From contig JAECUM010006720.1 in assembly GCA_016617855.1 (NCBI GenBank), forward strand, positions 35,384-99,383: a stretch of DNA of 64,000 bases, in the 5' to 3' direction. This stretch comes from Megalonaias nervosa. Its lineage: Eukaryota; Mollusca; Bivalvia; Unionida; Unionidae. The position numbers and the translations under genes are program-made. Numbering within the stretch: position 1 is the stretch's first letter; each line of letters begins with the position of its first letter. Below, piece by piece: positions 35,561 through 48,319 of this stretch. Under the pieces are notes generated by a model. That model was not told where the DNA came from and ran no database searches. It saw only the letters and a list, made by a program, of their open reading frames with translations.

Positions 35561-38500
35561 TACATCTTTATGTACTTTGGCATGTAAGCTATGTAACTAC
35601 ACACATATATCTTTCAGCATCACAGAAATTGTATATGTCTGAAAATGTTAGAAAAATAATTTCACTTATTGAACTAGTCCAACTTATTAAAAGCTGTAAT
35701 CAGGATTCAGATTTTTACATTAACACTCATTACGAACTTTAAATGTAGAAAGCATAGGTAAAAGAGTTTTAGGCACAAGTTCATAAATACGATGTCAAAC
35801 GTGTAGTTGTCACTTCTTTCTATTCCCAATATTGGACTGCCCTAAAGATAATTTTTTTCTTCATTCGGTATGTTTAAGTTCGTATACATGCATATATAGG
35901 CAAACATAATATGATAAACACAGTTTGAAAATAGTACAAGTATCCCTTGCGAATAGTAGCTTTATTTAAGTTTTGCACAATTCTTTTCTTTTGCTGTTTG
36001 AGGCTTGTCTGGTTACGTCATACTCGGAGTATCGTAATAACGCTAACGAGTACTTTATACTTAGAGCAAAAGATTGTCTTGGCTTTAGAAAGCTGTGGTT
36101 TGCAGATCAGTTACGCAATATTTATAAAATCTCATTCAATCCCTAACCCAACATTGAAACATGCTGTAAGGATCAGCTACATTCAATTTCTAACCGTTAA
36201 CATTATTTATGTTTAAAATTCAAAAGGTACTCGTATTAACAATGTTTTATCGTAATAGCATGTAAAATACTGTGTTCCCATTAATGGCTGTCTGAATAAC
36301 CGCCACGGGATACACATGTTCCCTGCTAGTAACTAACTTTTATGAAATTATCCGTTTAGCTACTACCTTTTCTTTCTTTAACTATTTTGTCCACTGTAAA
36401 CAGAGACCTGTATTGTGATTCCCAACGAACTTAAAGCTATTGATATACGATTTTATTTTGAGAGAACATTCAAAATGCAATGATTTGTTATTTTAATTAC
36501 ATAAAGCTCTAATTTCTGCAGCCGTTTTCTTACAAGGTCTACAAATTTATTGGCGATATTTTCACTTAGTAAATAGAAAGGCTTTGCATATTAGTTTTGT
36601 TAAGTATATGATTTAGAAAGCTTAAATCAACACCTGATGATACGTTGTGTTGGAGAAAGACAATACTTCGCAAATAATTATGTGCTAACATAGCAACAAA
36701 GACCTTTCCAGGACAGATAAAACTAGATTTGGTTGTTGACAATGGACCTGTCTAGTTCCATGTCATCCTTACGCATTAACTTAGTATCATATAGTTATTA
36801 TCTTAAGTTCTGGGTCGTGGGTAATATAATCTGTGGTAGAGTTTGCACAGAGACAAAGGAGATTCCAGAGAACAGAAATAAAAACATTTTACTGTATCTC
36901 ATTTAATTGATGGATATCATATGAAAATAACAATAAGTAATTAATATTTTTTATAATGATAACTTTAAACTTTCATCGGTTCTAATTTTGAAAAAGTTAT
37001 ATGGTATCCAATGATACGATTCAATACTGGGTCCACTGCTCTAGCGAATTATGTAATGAATGGGGAGATTTCTTATACATTATTTTGTTGGAAATTTATA
37101 TTTTCTGTCCTGGAAATATGGGAAGTGTTGCTATTACTTCTGCAATGATACGGTTCATGGACATCTTGTGGAATATTGCGTAGATTGATGACTGAACCAC
37201 TCTGATTGGTAAGTGCAGGAGTTTTCGTTTGCAAACGCATTATTATGTTTCACTAAGCTGAGGCGGATTTAGGGTTTTTGACAAAGGTTGAAGAACGCAG
37301 GACTGACATAACACATTTCTGGTTGTTGCCGGTTTTGCGGTAGTCTTGAGAGAGTTTGGGTTTTTGTATACATTGCTGTGTACAGCTTGTGTGTCTGGAA
37401 CAAATATCAGTTGGTTTCTAGCATAAAATATTTTCTGAGTTTAGGTGATATGTTTAGAAGTCGAATTGAGCAAGTTTGTTTGGACAGCTTTTTATTCATT
37501 AAGGTGCTCAGCCTTCTTGCCACATATGGTGCCCGTAAAAATCCATTGATCATTTGGCACGAGTGCATCCTGACGGGTTACGTGGACAAGGTAGAATGTA
37601 TGGTCAGGTCATAAAAAATCACTTGGACGTTTGTTCTTATAACATATTTAGATACAGGAAACCTATCTGGAAATATAGGGCTAGGGTACGTTCTTGGCTT
37701 TTTATTGCTTGAGTTTCTTGCCTATTCCTATGTCCTTTTCTTCGTCTGTCTCGCTTAAACAAGGAATATTCCGAATTTAGTTCAGAATCGTGCTTCAATG
37801 TGATATAACCCCACTTGATGTTTCAGTGTTCATCACTCCCTCACACGTAACCCAAAGTGTAAAATTATTTTAAACCATAAATGGGTTAATAAAGTTGATG
37901 GCGTGTTAGTACCTTAGAACGAGGATTCAGACGGCTTATTCATGTGATTAGCACTGATGTTTTTTGCCGTTTTGGGTTATATGATACCCTTTCATTTATG
38001 AGCTCCATCAAATAGCTCGACTTCATGTGCGTATGTGTGTCTGTCTCTCAAAATATTTTTATGGTATGTTATCAACGGTGGATAGAACTTAAGATGCTTT
38101 ATGAGTGAATTTCTTTTTGCTATGTATCTCTTGTTGTTTGATTTTATCACACTTCATTCAGGCACAGCAGAAGAGAAGAAGGGGTTCTCTTTATAAAAGT
38201 AGTTCCTTACGCGTGGACACCATTCCAGAGACAACCAGACTGAGATATGAAAAGTAAAGTTAGCAAATCAGCTAGATTTTGTTGTCGCAAGGGTGAGAAT
38301 AGTTCATATACAGAATAGTTCATATACAAAACACTGTGGTTGGATATTTGGATTTTTTCAACAGAGGCAGAATTCCTATAAATCCAATAAACGGGAAATC
38401 CAATATACAAATCCTCTTTGAACAGATGAAGCATGATACAATTATTGCCCCCACCCCACCCCACCCACCCATTTATCCACAATAAAAAGATCTATCACAT

Positions 38501-41500
38501 AAAATACTAATAACCTGCCTTCGGCTATGCTTTCTTATATAGAATCTGGCAGATACATAAACGTGCGCACTGAAGAAAGAACATGCCTTGGTCATTCTGA
38601 CAAAGACGAAGATGAAGCATGTTTTCTACTCTATGTGAAATACTTTCTTTTGAGAAATCATTTCCTCACGTGACCGCCTTTATTTTGTCATGTTTTTGGA
38701 ACAAATATAACTGATTAGTTTTAGCCGATATATTCATTACAGTCAAATTAAATTAGAATTCTTTTCTTTTTGGGAACTCTTTAACATTTCGATTAATACA
38801 TTGCTTTTGTTCTCATTATTTTCTCAATTTTATCTTGCGAACAATAAATATTTTTATTATTCTACACATCATGTTACTTGTTTAGGTTGTAAAAAGTCAC
38901 AGAGTTTAGAATATTACATATACTAGTATAATAGGGGTCACTCCACTTCCTATTAAAGAATCATTTTCCTAGAAAAGTTTTTTTAAAATTTCTTTTTGTT
39001 TTATGCTTTTAAATTCTACATGTCTTCTTCATCACGGATACATAAAATATTATGTCATAACTCAAGTCGGAAAATAATATCAAACGGTACTTGCAAAACA
39101 CTATCCTGCATGAATTTCGCAAAATATACTTTAACAACAGCATATTATGTCAAAAAAATCAAGGTCAATTTAGTACAACTCAGGCTGTATACCGGAATGA
39201 TGCAAAACATGTACGTATACAACCATCATAAAGACAATATAGTTTCATTTAAGGAAATTAAGTATAAACTTACACAAACATCAAAACATACGTGCTGCCT
39301 GAGAGTAGGAGTTTTATTAGTATCGCAAACTGGAGGAAATAGTCATTGCATATCCTGGATAGACCTAAGTATTGAATCATACGGTGACAATAGTATCTAG
39401 TCTCCAAGCTGTGAAGGAATAATTGATGGTAAATATTAAATGTATGTGTCACAACGTGATCGACAGATCATTTAATTTGGGAAAGGGAGTTATCAAATCT
39501 TACTGTTAATTTTTTAAGTTAACTCGTGCGACTACTTGCACAGATCATGAAACGTTTACTTGTGTCATTCAGTTTTGTACAAGCTAAACACCATGGTTGA
39601 TCCAAGGGTTATTGGTGCCCTAGGTGAACTATGACTTTGCCCCCATCCCCAGAGAAAAAGAATTACTTCTCTCATTTATAGAGACAATTAAGACTTGCGC
39701 CCGAGGCGACCGCCGAGTTCATCTATATGGTCGGGCTGACCGTGGATGACACTGTTTACTCTCAACATGAACACTTCGCTAGCTAATTACACAAACACAG
39801 TTGTCTTCATGCCATTTTATAAACAATATCAACTACTCTCATCCCTTAAAAACGGACATCTGATTCATAGAATGACGCTCTTCCTTTTTTTAAAAACTTG
39901 CTAAATGTCGGATTCGATTTCTTTATCCCCACATGTTGACGCAACCCTTGCACACTACTTGAGACAGGATTTATGTGCACATTTATTTAACAGTGTATTG
40001 TATATGAAGTGACTACATGCTTTTTGCATACGTCAAATCAATACAGGCCTGTTGTATTCTGTTCTAATAATGCAGATCTGATTGTGCTCCTCACGCCTGG
40101 CTGTCTGCATATGTCTCTTGTTATCAAGCTAGAGAGCCAGCTAGCCTTTTACGTACATACTTGCCTACATATTTAGGTTCGTATGTACCTAACTGTATCT
40201 ATTGACCTAGATTCATTAGCAGTCATCCGTTTGAATGAAGAAACCTCTTCTACTTAACTATGTGCCTTTCTACCTTCTGATCTACACCCCCATATATCCA
40301 ACTTCCTACATACCTACCTACTTACATATATATGACTCTATGTCCAGCTGTTAGTGTTTCCATCTGGACTACAAGGTACTAAAAAAAAAATAAGCTTCCT
40401 TCGTTCATCCAGGTTTCTATTGCTAAACATACGAGCCTGAAATTCTGTATCGGCATTAATACACTATTCTGTATATAACATATGTCTGGAAAATGGTATT
40501 ACTCACTAACTGTTTTAAGTGAAAGGAGTTACTGTCACCAATGTATTTAACAATATATGGCACTTGCGCCTTAACGAAGGAAGTGAATGAATTTTTTTTA
40601 TTTTTTTAAATATTTTTTTTTTACATCTGAACTAGCTTGCATAATTTATAATACGTTTTATTTTACACACTTCAAGTTTAAAAATGATTGCAGTGCATAT
40701 ATGAAAAATAAATGTTTTGAGGAAGAAGGGTCGACAGATTGCAAAAACTTAAAATAAAACTTCATTAGTTTATTGACTTGTTTCGGCATGGAACGCAAAT
40801 GTTAAAAAAAATATTGAAACAAATTTACTTCAAAAATGTTTTGTCCCTTCATATCTCATTAGTAAAGTTTGCATTCATTGTATGACATGTACTGTTCGCA
40901 AAGTAGTACATCTATCCATTCTGTACCGCAGAATCCCATTCCCAAGAAGACATGATTCCAAAAGACAGCAAATATACTGACAACATTACACCTTGAATAT
41001 AGATGCTCTGTAATGGATAGGTCTCGGAAATATCTAAACAAATTGGTTCTAATAATATATTTTATAGTGAGATATTGAAATATATCAGTGAGAGTAAATG
41101 AGATCGCCACAATGGCAATACCATTGGTATCACGTTTGGAACTATTTTCTTTTTCCATTTAGGCACTATGTCTGTCCGTATGTTTTTATTTCGGACTCAT
41201 GGTATGTGTCTTATTTTTCTTCTGCTCATTCTATCTCACTCCCTTTCTCCTCCTCAACTTAATAATGTACAGAACTTTAAATGTGTCAAATGTAGATTTT
41301 CAAATGCACATGTATGAAACTAGATGCCATCAAAAAATGCCTAAAAACGAATTACAAACAGCATAGAGTAGAAATAAGTACGATTTTGTAATTAACTTTC
41401 AACATGAATCATGGAAACTATCAGTGACGGAACTTCCATGACCAGTTGCTATGTGTCACCAACATAATATTGGATACCTGTAATATGATGCGACAAACAG

Positions 41501-44500
41501 TACACGTTTTTCAGTAAAAAAACAGCAACTCGCCATTTAATAGTCTTACAATATTTGAAGTAGTAATAATAACTCTTTGGAAAAGAATCGATAAATCAGC
41601 CGTTCATTAGTGTTGATTACAAACATAAATGATGTGACAATCGAAAATTTGATACAGTGTCTGCTTCCGATCTAGACTGAAAGTTTGCCAAGGCCACACA
41701 CAATTTCATGTTTGGATGTAGGCATGAACAAAATGAAATAAAATAATCTTTACAAGTAAATTCACAATTATCAAAATCTTTTGTCTAAAACTGTTACATA
41801 TTTAAGTCTGTCAGATATAACCGATCACTTAGGTTTCTTGTTACCTTACCCCAATGGCAGCATGAAACGTGTTAAAAAAATTAAATGTCTTCATTTTCGT
41901 ATGAATACAGTCATTATTTTGGACAAAATACACAATTTGAAACATATGTATTAGCTAAACGTTTAAACATTCGCTGCCCCAAAATTATTGTAAAGTTTAG
42001 GAAACTTTTATCGACGTAGTAACCCAGCTGTTAGTCACATTGGCAAAGAAAGGAGAAAACCCAAACCAACTGACAACTTTTGCCTTTAAAATTATATCTT
42101 AAAATGAAAATCTACATCTTAGAGTAGATGTATATAAAATTTAGCTCCTGAAGTGGAAACAGTTTCTATTGTCAATCATGGCGTCACAACTAATGACAGT
42201 ACAATGTTTCCACCTCGTTCGTGAAATATTTCCAGGTAGCTACTACAAAAACATAGACATTTTATATGTATCCTCCCTGGTGTCTTTAAAAATAGAAGAA
42301 TATCGTACACCAGACTATATATTAAATACGCTGTACTTAGCTCTTTTACAAACCACCTTCAGCTATTCACATGTTTTTTTCCCTCTCATCTGTGACACAT
42401 ATATGAAAAAAGTTAAAGTTACATTATGAACATATTGGGCGACCTCTAAAAATCATGTGATTGAAGTCACATTAAATTAAGACAAATAGTACTTCAAGGT
42501 CACGGGTTAAACTGAAGAACAAAATAAAATAAGTGACCATTTCTTCATTGTTTATTCACAAGTAATATGTCAGAGACATTGACTTGGGAAGATTAGGAAG
42601 TATTAGTCTCAAGTATATAATATTTTTTATAGATACAAGGGAATATAATAACATTCATGTGATGTACAATGCATATTACATTGGTAACTACTGTAAGCAA
42701 TCCATGGCACGATATTCATTAAGTATTTTATAACACCAATCTTGAATTCAGGGTAAGAATTTATAACGAAAACAAGTCAACTGTGGACGAACGGTAGAGT
42801 GATAGAACTTTCGGGATTCTTTTGACTTTGGTTCTTCTATTTACTTTGCTGAAACTCAGAGACAAAACTGTGTTTCCACATCATACGATGGTGTTTGGTT
42901 TCATCCAAAGAATGTTTTGAAATAAATGTTGTGGTTTAATGTAACAGTTTGTCTTGAGTGTCCAAGTTGGAGAAATACAATAGACATTACATTTCCGTGG
43001 TTTAGCTTTTCACATCTCTGTAAAAAGTTCACACGTTCTTTCGGAGTTGGAACATATATCTAAAGATCAACTGTATACCCGTCTTCCGTGCATGGATTCA
43101 ATTCTGACTTTGTAATGTAATACCAGATACGATACAGATAAAACAACAATATATCTTACAATGTATACAAGACTGTGCAAACATTAGTAATTTTTGTTAG
43201 CTTTTACAACGAATGTTTTTAACAAGATTTTACTATGAACAGTAGGAATATATACATAGCTGTCTTGAAATTATTTCGTATTTTATTCTTATTTAATAAC
43301 CAATAAGTAAGATCTAAATGGAGGTTGTTCCAAATATCGAAACTATCGGAAGATTACAGCAATCCTGGATCATCCTAAGACTGTTGTTGTAGTCAACATT
43401 TGCATGGCTGTGAAGACGAGACTGAACAATAATTGATGAGGTGGCGGTCGATAGGGTATATAATTTGTACTGAAGGTTAAATGTAGTAAAAAGTTTAATT
43501 TCCAATTTTATTTATTTGGTAATTCTGCCAGCCAAACGTTTCTTTTTCTCAGGATGCGTGTGTGCAGTAGTATGGAAAGGATTACACGTTTTTGACTAAT
43601 ATCAATGCCTAAAAAGACCTGAAGAGCAACAACTTCATCAAGCTGATTCTTAAAATATTATTCTCATTTAAATGAAGTCTTATTGTGAGGAGCGTCGTTG
43701 TATTAAATCTCATTTCTCCGTCTGCAGCAGAACGCTAAAGACAACTGGAATGTTCATGTCCCAGGCTCTATGGAAGTTTGGTCGTGTTTCTTGCATGCGA
43801 CCATATTTGATAGCAGATCACCTTCCTTTGAACAAATTTGAACGGTGTTAATGTAGTCAAAGTTTATCAAATAATTTTAGTACTATTTTATTTTGTTTTG
43901 TTTGTCATCGACGGCAGCATTATATGTCAGCTGATCGAAAAAGTTTGCATAAACTTGCAATATCTTGGTGCTTTGACGCACTACACCAACATTTGGTCCT
44001 AAGTAGATGAAAAGTATGAAGTAAATTCTATTTTTAGCATTATTATTAGTGACTTAATTTGATGGATGGTATGAAAGGTTTTAGTGTTTGAATCATTACT
44101 TGATTGAAGCATTTGAAGAGGAAGTTGCTTTAATTAATTAATTAATTAACTAATTAATTGGGCAGATAATAAGGATTTATTGTGTCCATACATGAATATC
44201 CTTAGTCGTCAATACTTATGCTCAAAATAATTGTACAATTATTTCATTTTATTTTAATTTTATATAGCTTTTATTCAATCTTGATAAAATGCTTCAAAAG
44301 AAGAATTAAAACTTTCGGAAACAACAGTGTGATGCCCAAGAAAAGTAGATCCGTACTACTGACTCGCTATTGGACAATTATTTATAGTCAACACGCACTG
44401 ACGAAATTATGGACATACGAAACCATACAATTAAATGTGACGTTATGGCTGAAAGTTTATATAATTTGTAAAAGGGCTGAATGAAATATCGATGCTCACC

Positions 44501-45521
44501 TTCCAAGTTAACTAGTGTTATAAACTGAAAGAATAAGGATTTATAAATTTACTACAATAGTCATATATTATTACCTATTGACACTTTGACACTGTTGGCT
44601 GCAGGTTATTCTGTTCATGATATGAACAGCTCGCGTATACCCTGATGAGCGAACAGCCACTTGAAAAAGAAAGTTGATTCCTAGTATTAAACTCTGTTAC
44701 CTGAAAATAAATAGGGCAGGGTGATGTCAGATTTAATCTCTTTTATACTAATGCAAAGGCTATCGTGTCATTTACCGATAGACTCGGTTAAGTATGTAAT
44801 TTCTCTTACGGCGTCTATTATATCTCCCAAGCTATCTATTTATTTGTTTACGTACATACATGCAAAGGTACATACATATGTACCTATGCACATACCTGAT
44901 TTTCGTCCTTTATACTCTTAAAAAGCTAAGGTCATAAAAATGTTTTTAGAAACAAGAATGTAGCACCTTGAAAAGAAAGTCTCAGATACAAACTTTAACG
45001 CATGCACATTTTAAAATACGAAATACACACCGCTCTGCCCAAACATTCCAACACAAGGCTATTCACACAGATTTTTTAATTCCTAGGAAAATAAAATCCT
45101 ATTCAGGACTATTATACTTTGGGGACGTAAGTACAGAATTTTATTCACGCAGCCAACCAGGTCACTACTCATTTTTCATTATCCTCTGTAAGTTTATATT
45201 TATATATAGATCGTCAAGGGTGAAATCAAACGCTCAACTTCCGCCCATAGTTTTTTCCATGAATTCAGTCGATTTTATCTGATATGTTACCAAGGGAACA
45301 TACTCTGTTGGAAATTTTGAAGACTGAGCTATTCTTAATTGTAGTTGGCATTTGTTTTAATTTGGGGACGAAAATATGAAGAGCTAGCTTGGGTGGAAAT
45401 AGAAATTGGTGAGGAATACTGCCTTCCGTTGTGTCACATTGTTACAGGCTTTACCCCCCCCCTCCCCGAAATGAGGGCGTGTCATGGGAATGAATTTGTT
45501 ACTATTTCCTATCTATTTCGG

Positions 45522-45577
<56 letters not shown>

Positions 45578-46785
45578 TGAAGATGATTCCTAGTTTCAGT
45601 GTAGACATGCTGATCCATTATTGACTAAAAGCATACTAAATAGATATTTTCAGAAAATTTCCGATTTTGAGACTATTTATGGCTAATTCATCTGTTCCAA
45701 TATATATTGGGATGACTAAAGAAGTAGGAAATGTACCTTACTTGAAGATAATTTAAACTCAGTTATTTAACTTACATTTGCCCGATTCTAGAATACGAAA
45801 ATTTGGCCATCAAGTATTATTGCTGATGATAAAAACTTTAACAAGAACATCAATTTGCAGAGCTTAAAATTTCGGATAGCCCGAAAACCGGTTCCCCTCT
45901 AAATTTTTGATCGGATCCCTCTCTATTCTAAATGAGTTGCCCGTCTTGCTTGCCGATGAAAGTTGCTATTTAATTTACCTGTAGGAACATTTGAGCGAGT
46001 TGATAAATTTCGCTTTGTCCATCTTATATTTATTGGAAGACACTGATAAATTATTATTATTCATTCCCCAGCTGGGTCTCCATTTACTGGTTCCTCCACC
46101 GTAACGAAGATCTGCATAATTGTATCGCGAATTATACACATTGTGTACAAACGGGATCCTAGTAACCTACAGGCAATAAGGGCGATGGCCTGGCCTGGGG
46201 CGCTAAAAGCCCAGAGGAGCAGTTCGTGGAGTTCTGGGTATTATTTTGCAACCCAAGGGCGCCATTTTGTCCTGCGCAAACATGGAATGAGTCGCCTCTA
46301 CTCACAAGAACCATTTAATTTATCAAAATTTTAAAACATGATATAGGTTCCACTCCGGAGTTTTGTATTTTGTCAGGGTTTAAGATGTAAAGAACAAATA
46401 TGCTCCTGCTTTTCCCCATGGGTAATCCTTTATATAAAACAGAAATATGTATATGAATTGGGTGGTTTAAGGGACATAAAACTTTTTTATTTTCATACAT
46501 AAATGAAGGAAGTTAGCTAGGCCTTCTCTCTGATGTGCATCTCGTAGAAACTTGCTAGAATATTTTCACTTTCTGAAATTTTGACGTAAGTTTTTAAACA
46601 AAATAGCCAATAGCATTTTCCTTTAGATTTGTGTTTTAAAATATGCATTAAAATGTCATAAGCACACTCACAAAATAAAGTAATGCCGACACTGTAAAAA
46701 GTTTGTGTCAGCATTTCAAGAACAGGCAAAGTTAACGTCATTTATTATATTTCAAGTATGTTCCTCAATCACAAAGAAGCGGTCG
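35325..46785 (+). repeat. Tandem unit copy A (about 11.5 kb)
   Basis: Collinear with 51270-63362 in direct orientation, beginning in the shared LINE 3' tail. Well-matched blocks include 35600-36150, 36330-36640, 36880-38840, 38850-43520 and 46270-46785. By eye the identity is roughly 80-88%. A-specific parts are 36153-36326 and about 43525-46270. No protein family was recognised inside. Short frames such as 37378-37614, 38996-39400, 42169-42429 and the minus frames at 38207-38482 and 40859-41158 are non-diagnostic. The last has an equally long counterpart in B, but its differences look unconstrained. Confidence 0.85.
45523..45574. repeat. (TA)n microsatellite, about 26 units
   Basis: A pure tract inside the part of unit A that has no counterpart in B. 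Just upstream at 45455-45467 is a C-rich patch. Confidence 0.95.
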
Positions 46786-47289
46786 TTTTCATTAGGTGTC
46801 TTGCCCCTGCTTGCCCGGAACTGTAGAATAGGCCCAATGAGTCCACGTTGCATGTCTTAAGTGGATGCAGGCAACCTGTTGGCCGTGGGTTGCGACACGT
46901 GTCCAGGGAGGAAAGAATCCTGGCATTTGAATATCTGGGAGACCCATCAGAGACACTTCGATGCAAAACACTTTGACGGGTAGTCGAGAAAGACCCGGTC
47001 TCAAAAGATTGGATTGTTACGTGGAGCCTTAGGAGGTCTTTATAATTTGCTTTTATCACTTTCTCTTTAATATTTCTTCCTTGTCATCTTGATACCACAT
47101 TTGCCCTTACAGTTTCCTCCTTTGTTTTCCCATTTTGTCCATCTCACAAAACTTCTAGAAGGCGGTGGACCAACGTGTCAATCGGGATCTATCTTTATCA
47201 TCTATGTATCCCCGGAACTTGACAAGTGTCCCCATGTTGGACTGCATGGTAGATGGGTGAACACGGGTGATGAACATTAAACAAAATAA
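46786..47289 (+). mobile_element. Probable LINE 5' untranslated region
   Basis: Homology between units A and B stops at about 46780. A moderately GC-rich non-coding segment then leads into the ORF1 relic. It contains cttgcccctgcttgccc and gtggatgcaggcaacc. Minus-strand frames over it (46769-47059, 47155-47536) are antisense and unrecognised. The assignment as a 5' region is inferred from its position before ORF1 and the abrupt junction. Confidence 0.5.
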
Positions 47290-48290
47290 AATGGAACAGA
47301 AAGAAAACAAAAACCAGACATCTGTAGGACTCGGAGGATGAGCCATGTATCGTGGAGCCATTCCCAAGCTTCATGATGATCCAATCCAGATGCGCATCAC
47401 GACCACTGAATGCACTATGGCCATTTATAGTCGAAACGACTATACTTGGTTCAGTCGGCACTCCAAAGAGCGTTAAAAAGTTAAAAACGGGTACCTTGCT
47501 TGTGGAGTGTGAGTAAAGAGGACACTCTAAAAACATCCAGAAAATTAAACAGTTTTTGATAATCCAGTAACCTCCTTTGCTTATGCTTAACTGAATTCAT
47601 CGAGGGGCGTGATTTGTTGTCTCGACCTGGCGAGAGTCAGTGACACTGAAATCTTCCAAGGCATGAACAACAAAGTTTTTACTGCAATTCGACAAATCCG
47701 TATCAAACTTTGCAATACACATACACCACCATACTTACTTTCAAGGCACAGACACTACCCAAGGTAGTAAAAGTTTGAATTTCTCAGGTCAAAGTTTAGA
47801 TTTATATCCCTAATCCACTTAGATGATTCAAGTGTCAGAAGTACGGTCACCACGAAGACATATACTCTAAAACTCTGTTATGTGGTTATGCGACGACTCT
47901 TCCTGTCGGGAACCTTAATGTAAAGTGCCCCAGATTTCGTTCACTTCGTCAATCACAATGTCAACTAAATAAACTGCGAATCCTGGAAACTAGAGAAGAA
48001 AATTGAAACTACACCTCAAAAATATCCCTTTTCCAGAGGCCAGAAAACTGGTAGAATCAAGAACCTCTATTCATGGCCCAGCCTTCTCAGCTGTAATCAA
48101 AACCAGTACAAAGATAACCAGGATTTGCACAAACCCAAACAAGACTACCCGATGCAGCAACATCTTTAAACGACCAACATTATAAGCCTAAAATAAATGC
48201 ACAATCTCTACACAGATAACATTCAATAAATCCCTAACATCAAAATCACCAAACAAAATGAAACAGAACCCTAACAGGCATTACAAACGG
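47290..48290 (+). pseudogene. Non-LTR retrotransposon ORF1 (CCHC gag-like) relic
   Basis: Following frame changes, recognisable segments in order are: a 'KTGTLLVEC'-like strand near 47490; RGVICCLDLARVSDTEIF and AIRQIRIK at about 47600-47710; a zinc-knuckle start FKCQKYGHHEDIY at 47827-47865 (CX2CX4H; the fourth ligand position reads Tyr instead of Cys); WKLEKKIET near 47988; and the open frame 48003-48185 with NIPFPEARKLVESRT. This series is the usual C-terminal half of LINE ORF1 proteins, RNA-binding chaperones with RRM-like and zinc-knuckle parts. Stops and frameshifts abolish function. ORF2 does not follow; a DNA polymerase relic does. Confidence 0.85.
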
Positions 48291-48319
48291 TCTGATTCCC
48301 TCTAAAGCTTCATAATAGG

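Noticed and set aside
46769..47536. Minus-strand ORFs of 96 and 112 codons
   Set aside because: Antisense to the LINE 5' region and ORF1 relic; no recognisable motif.
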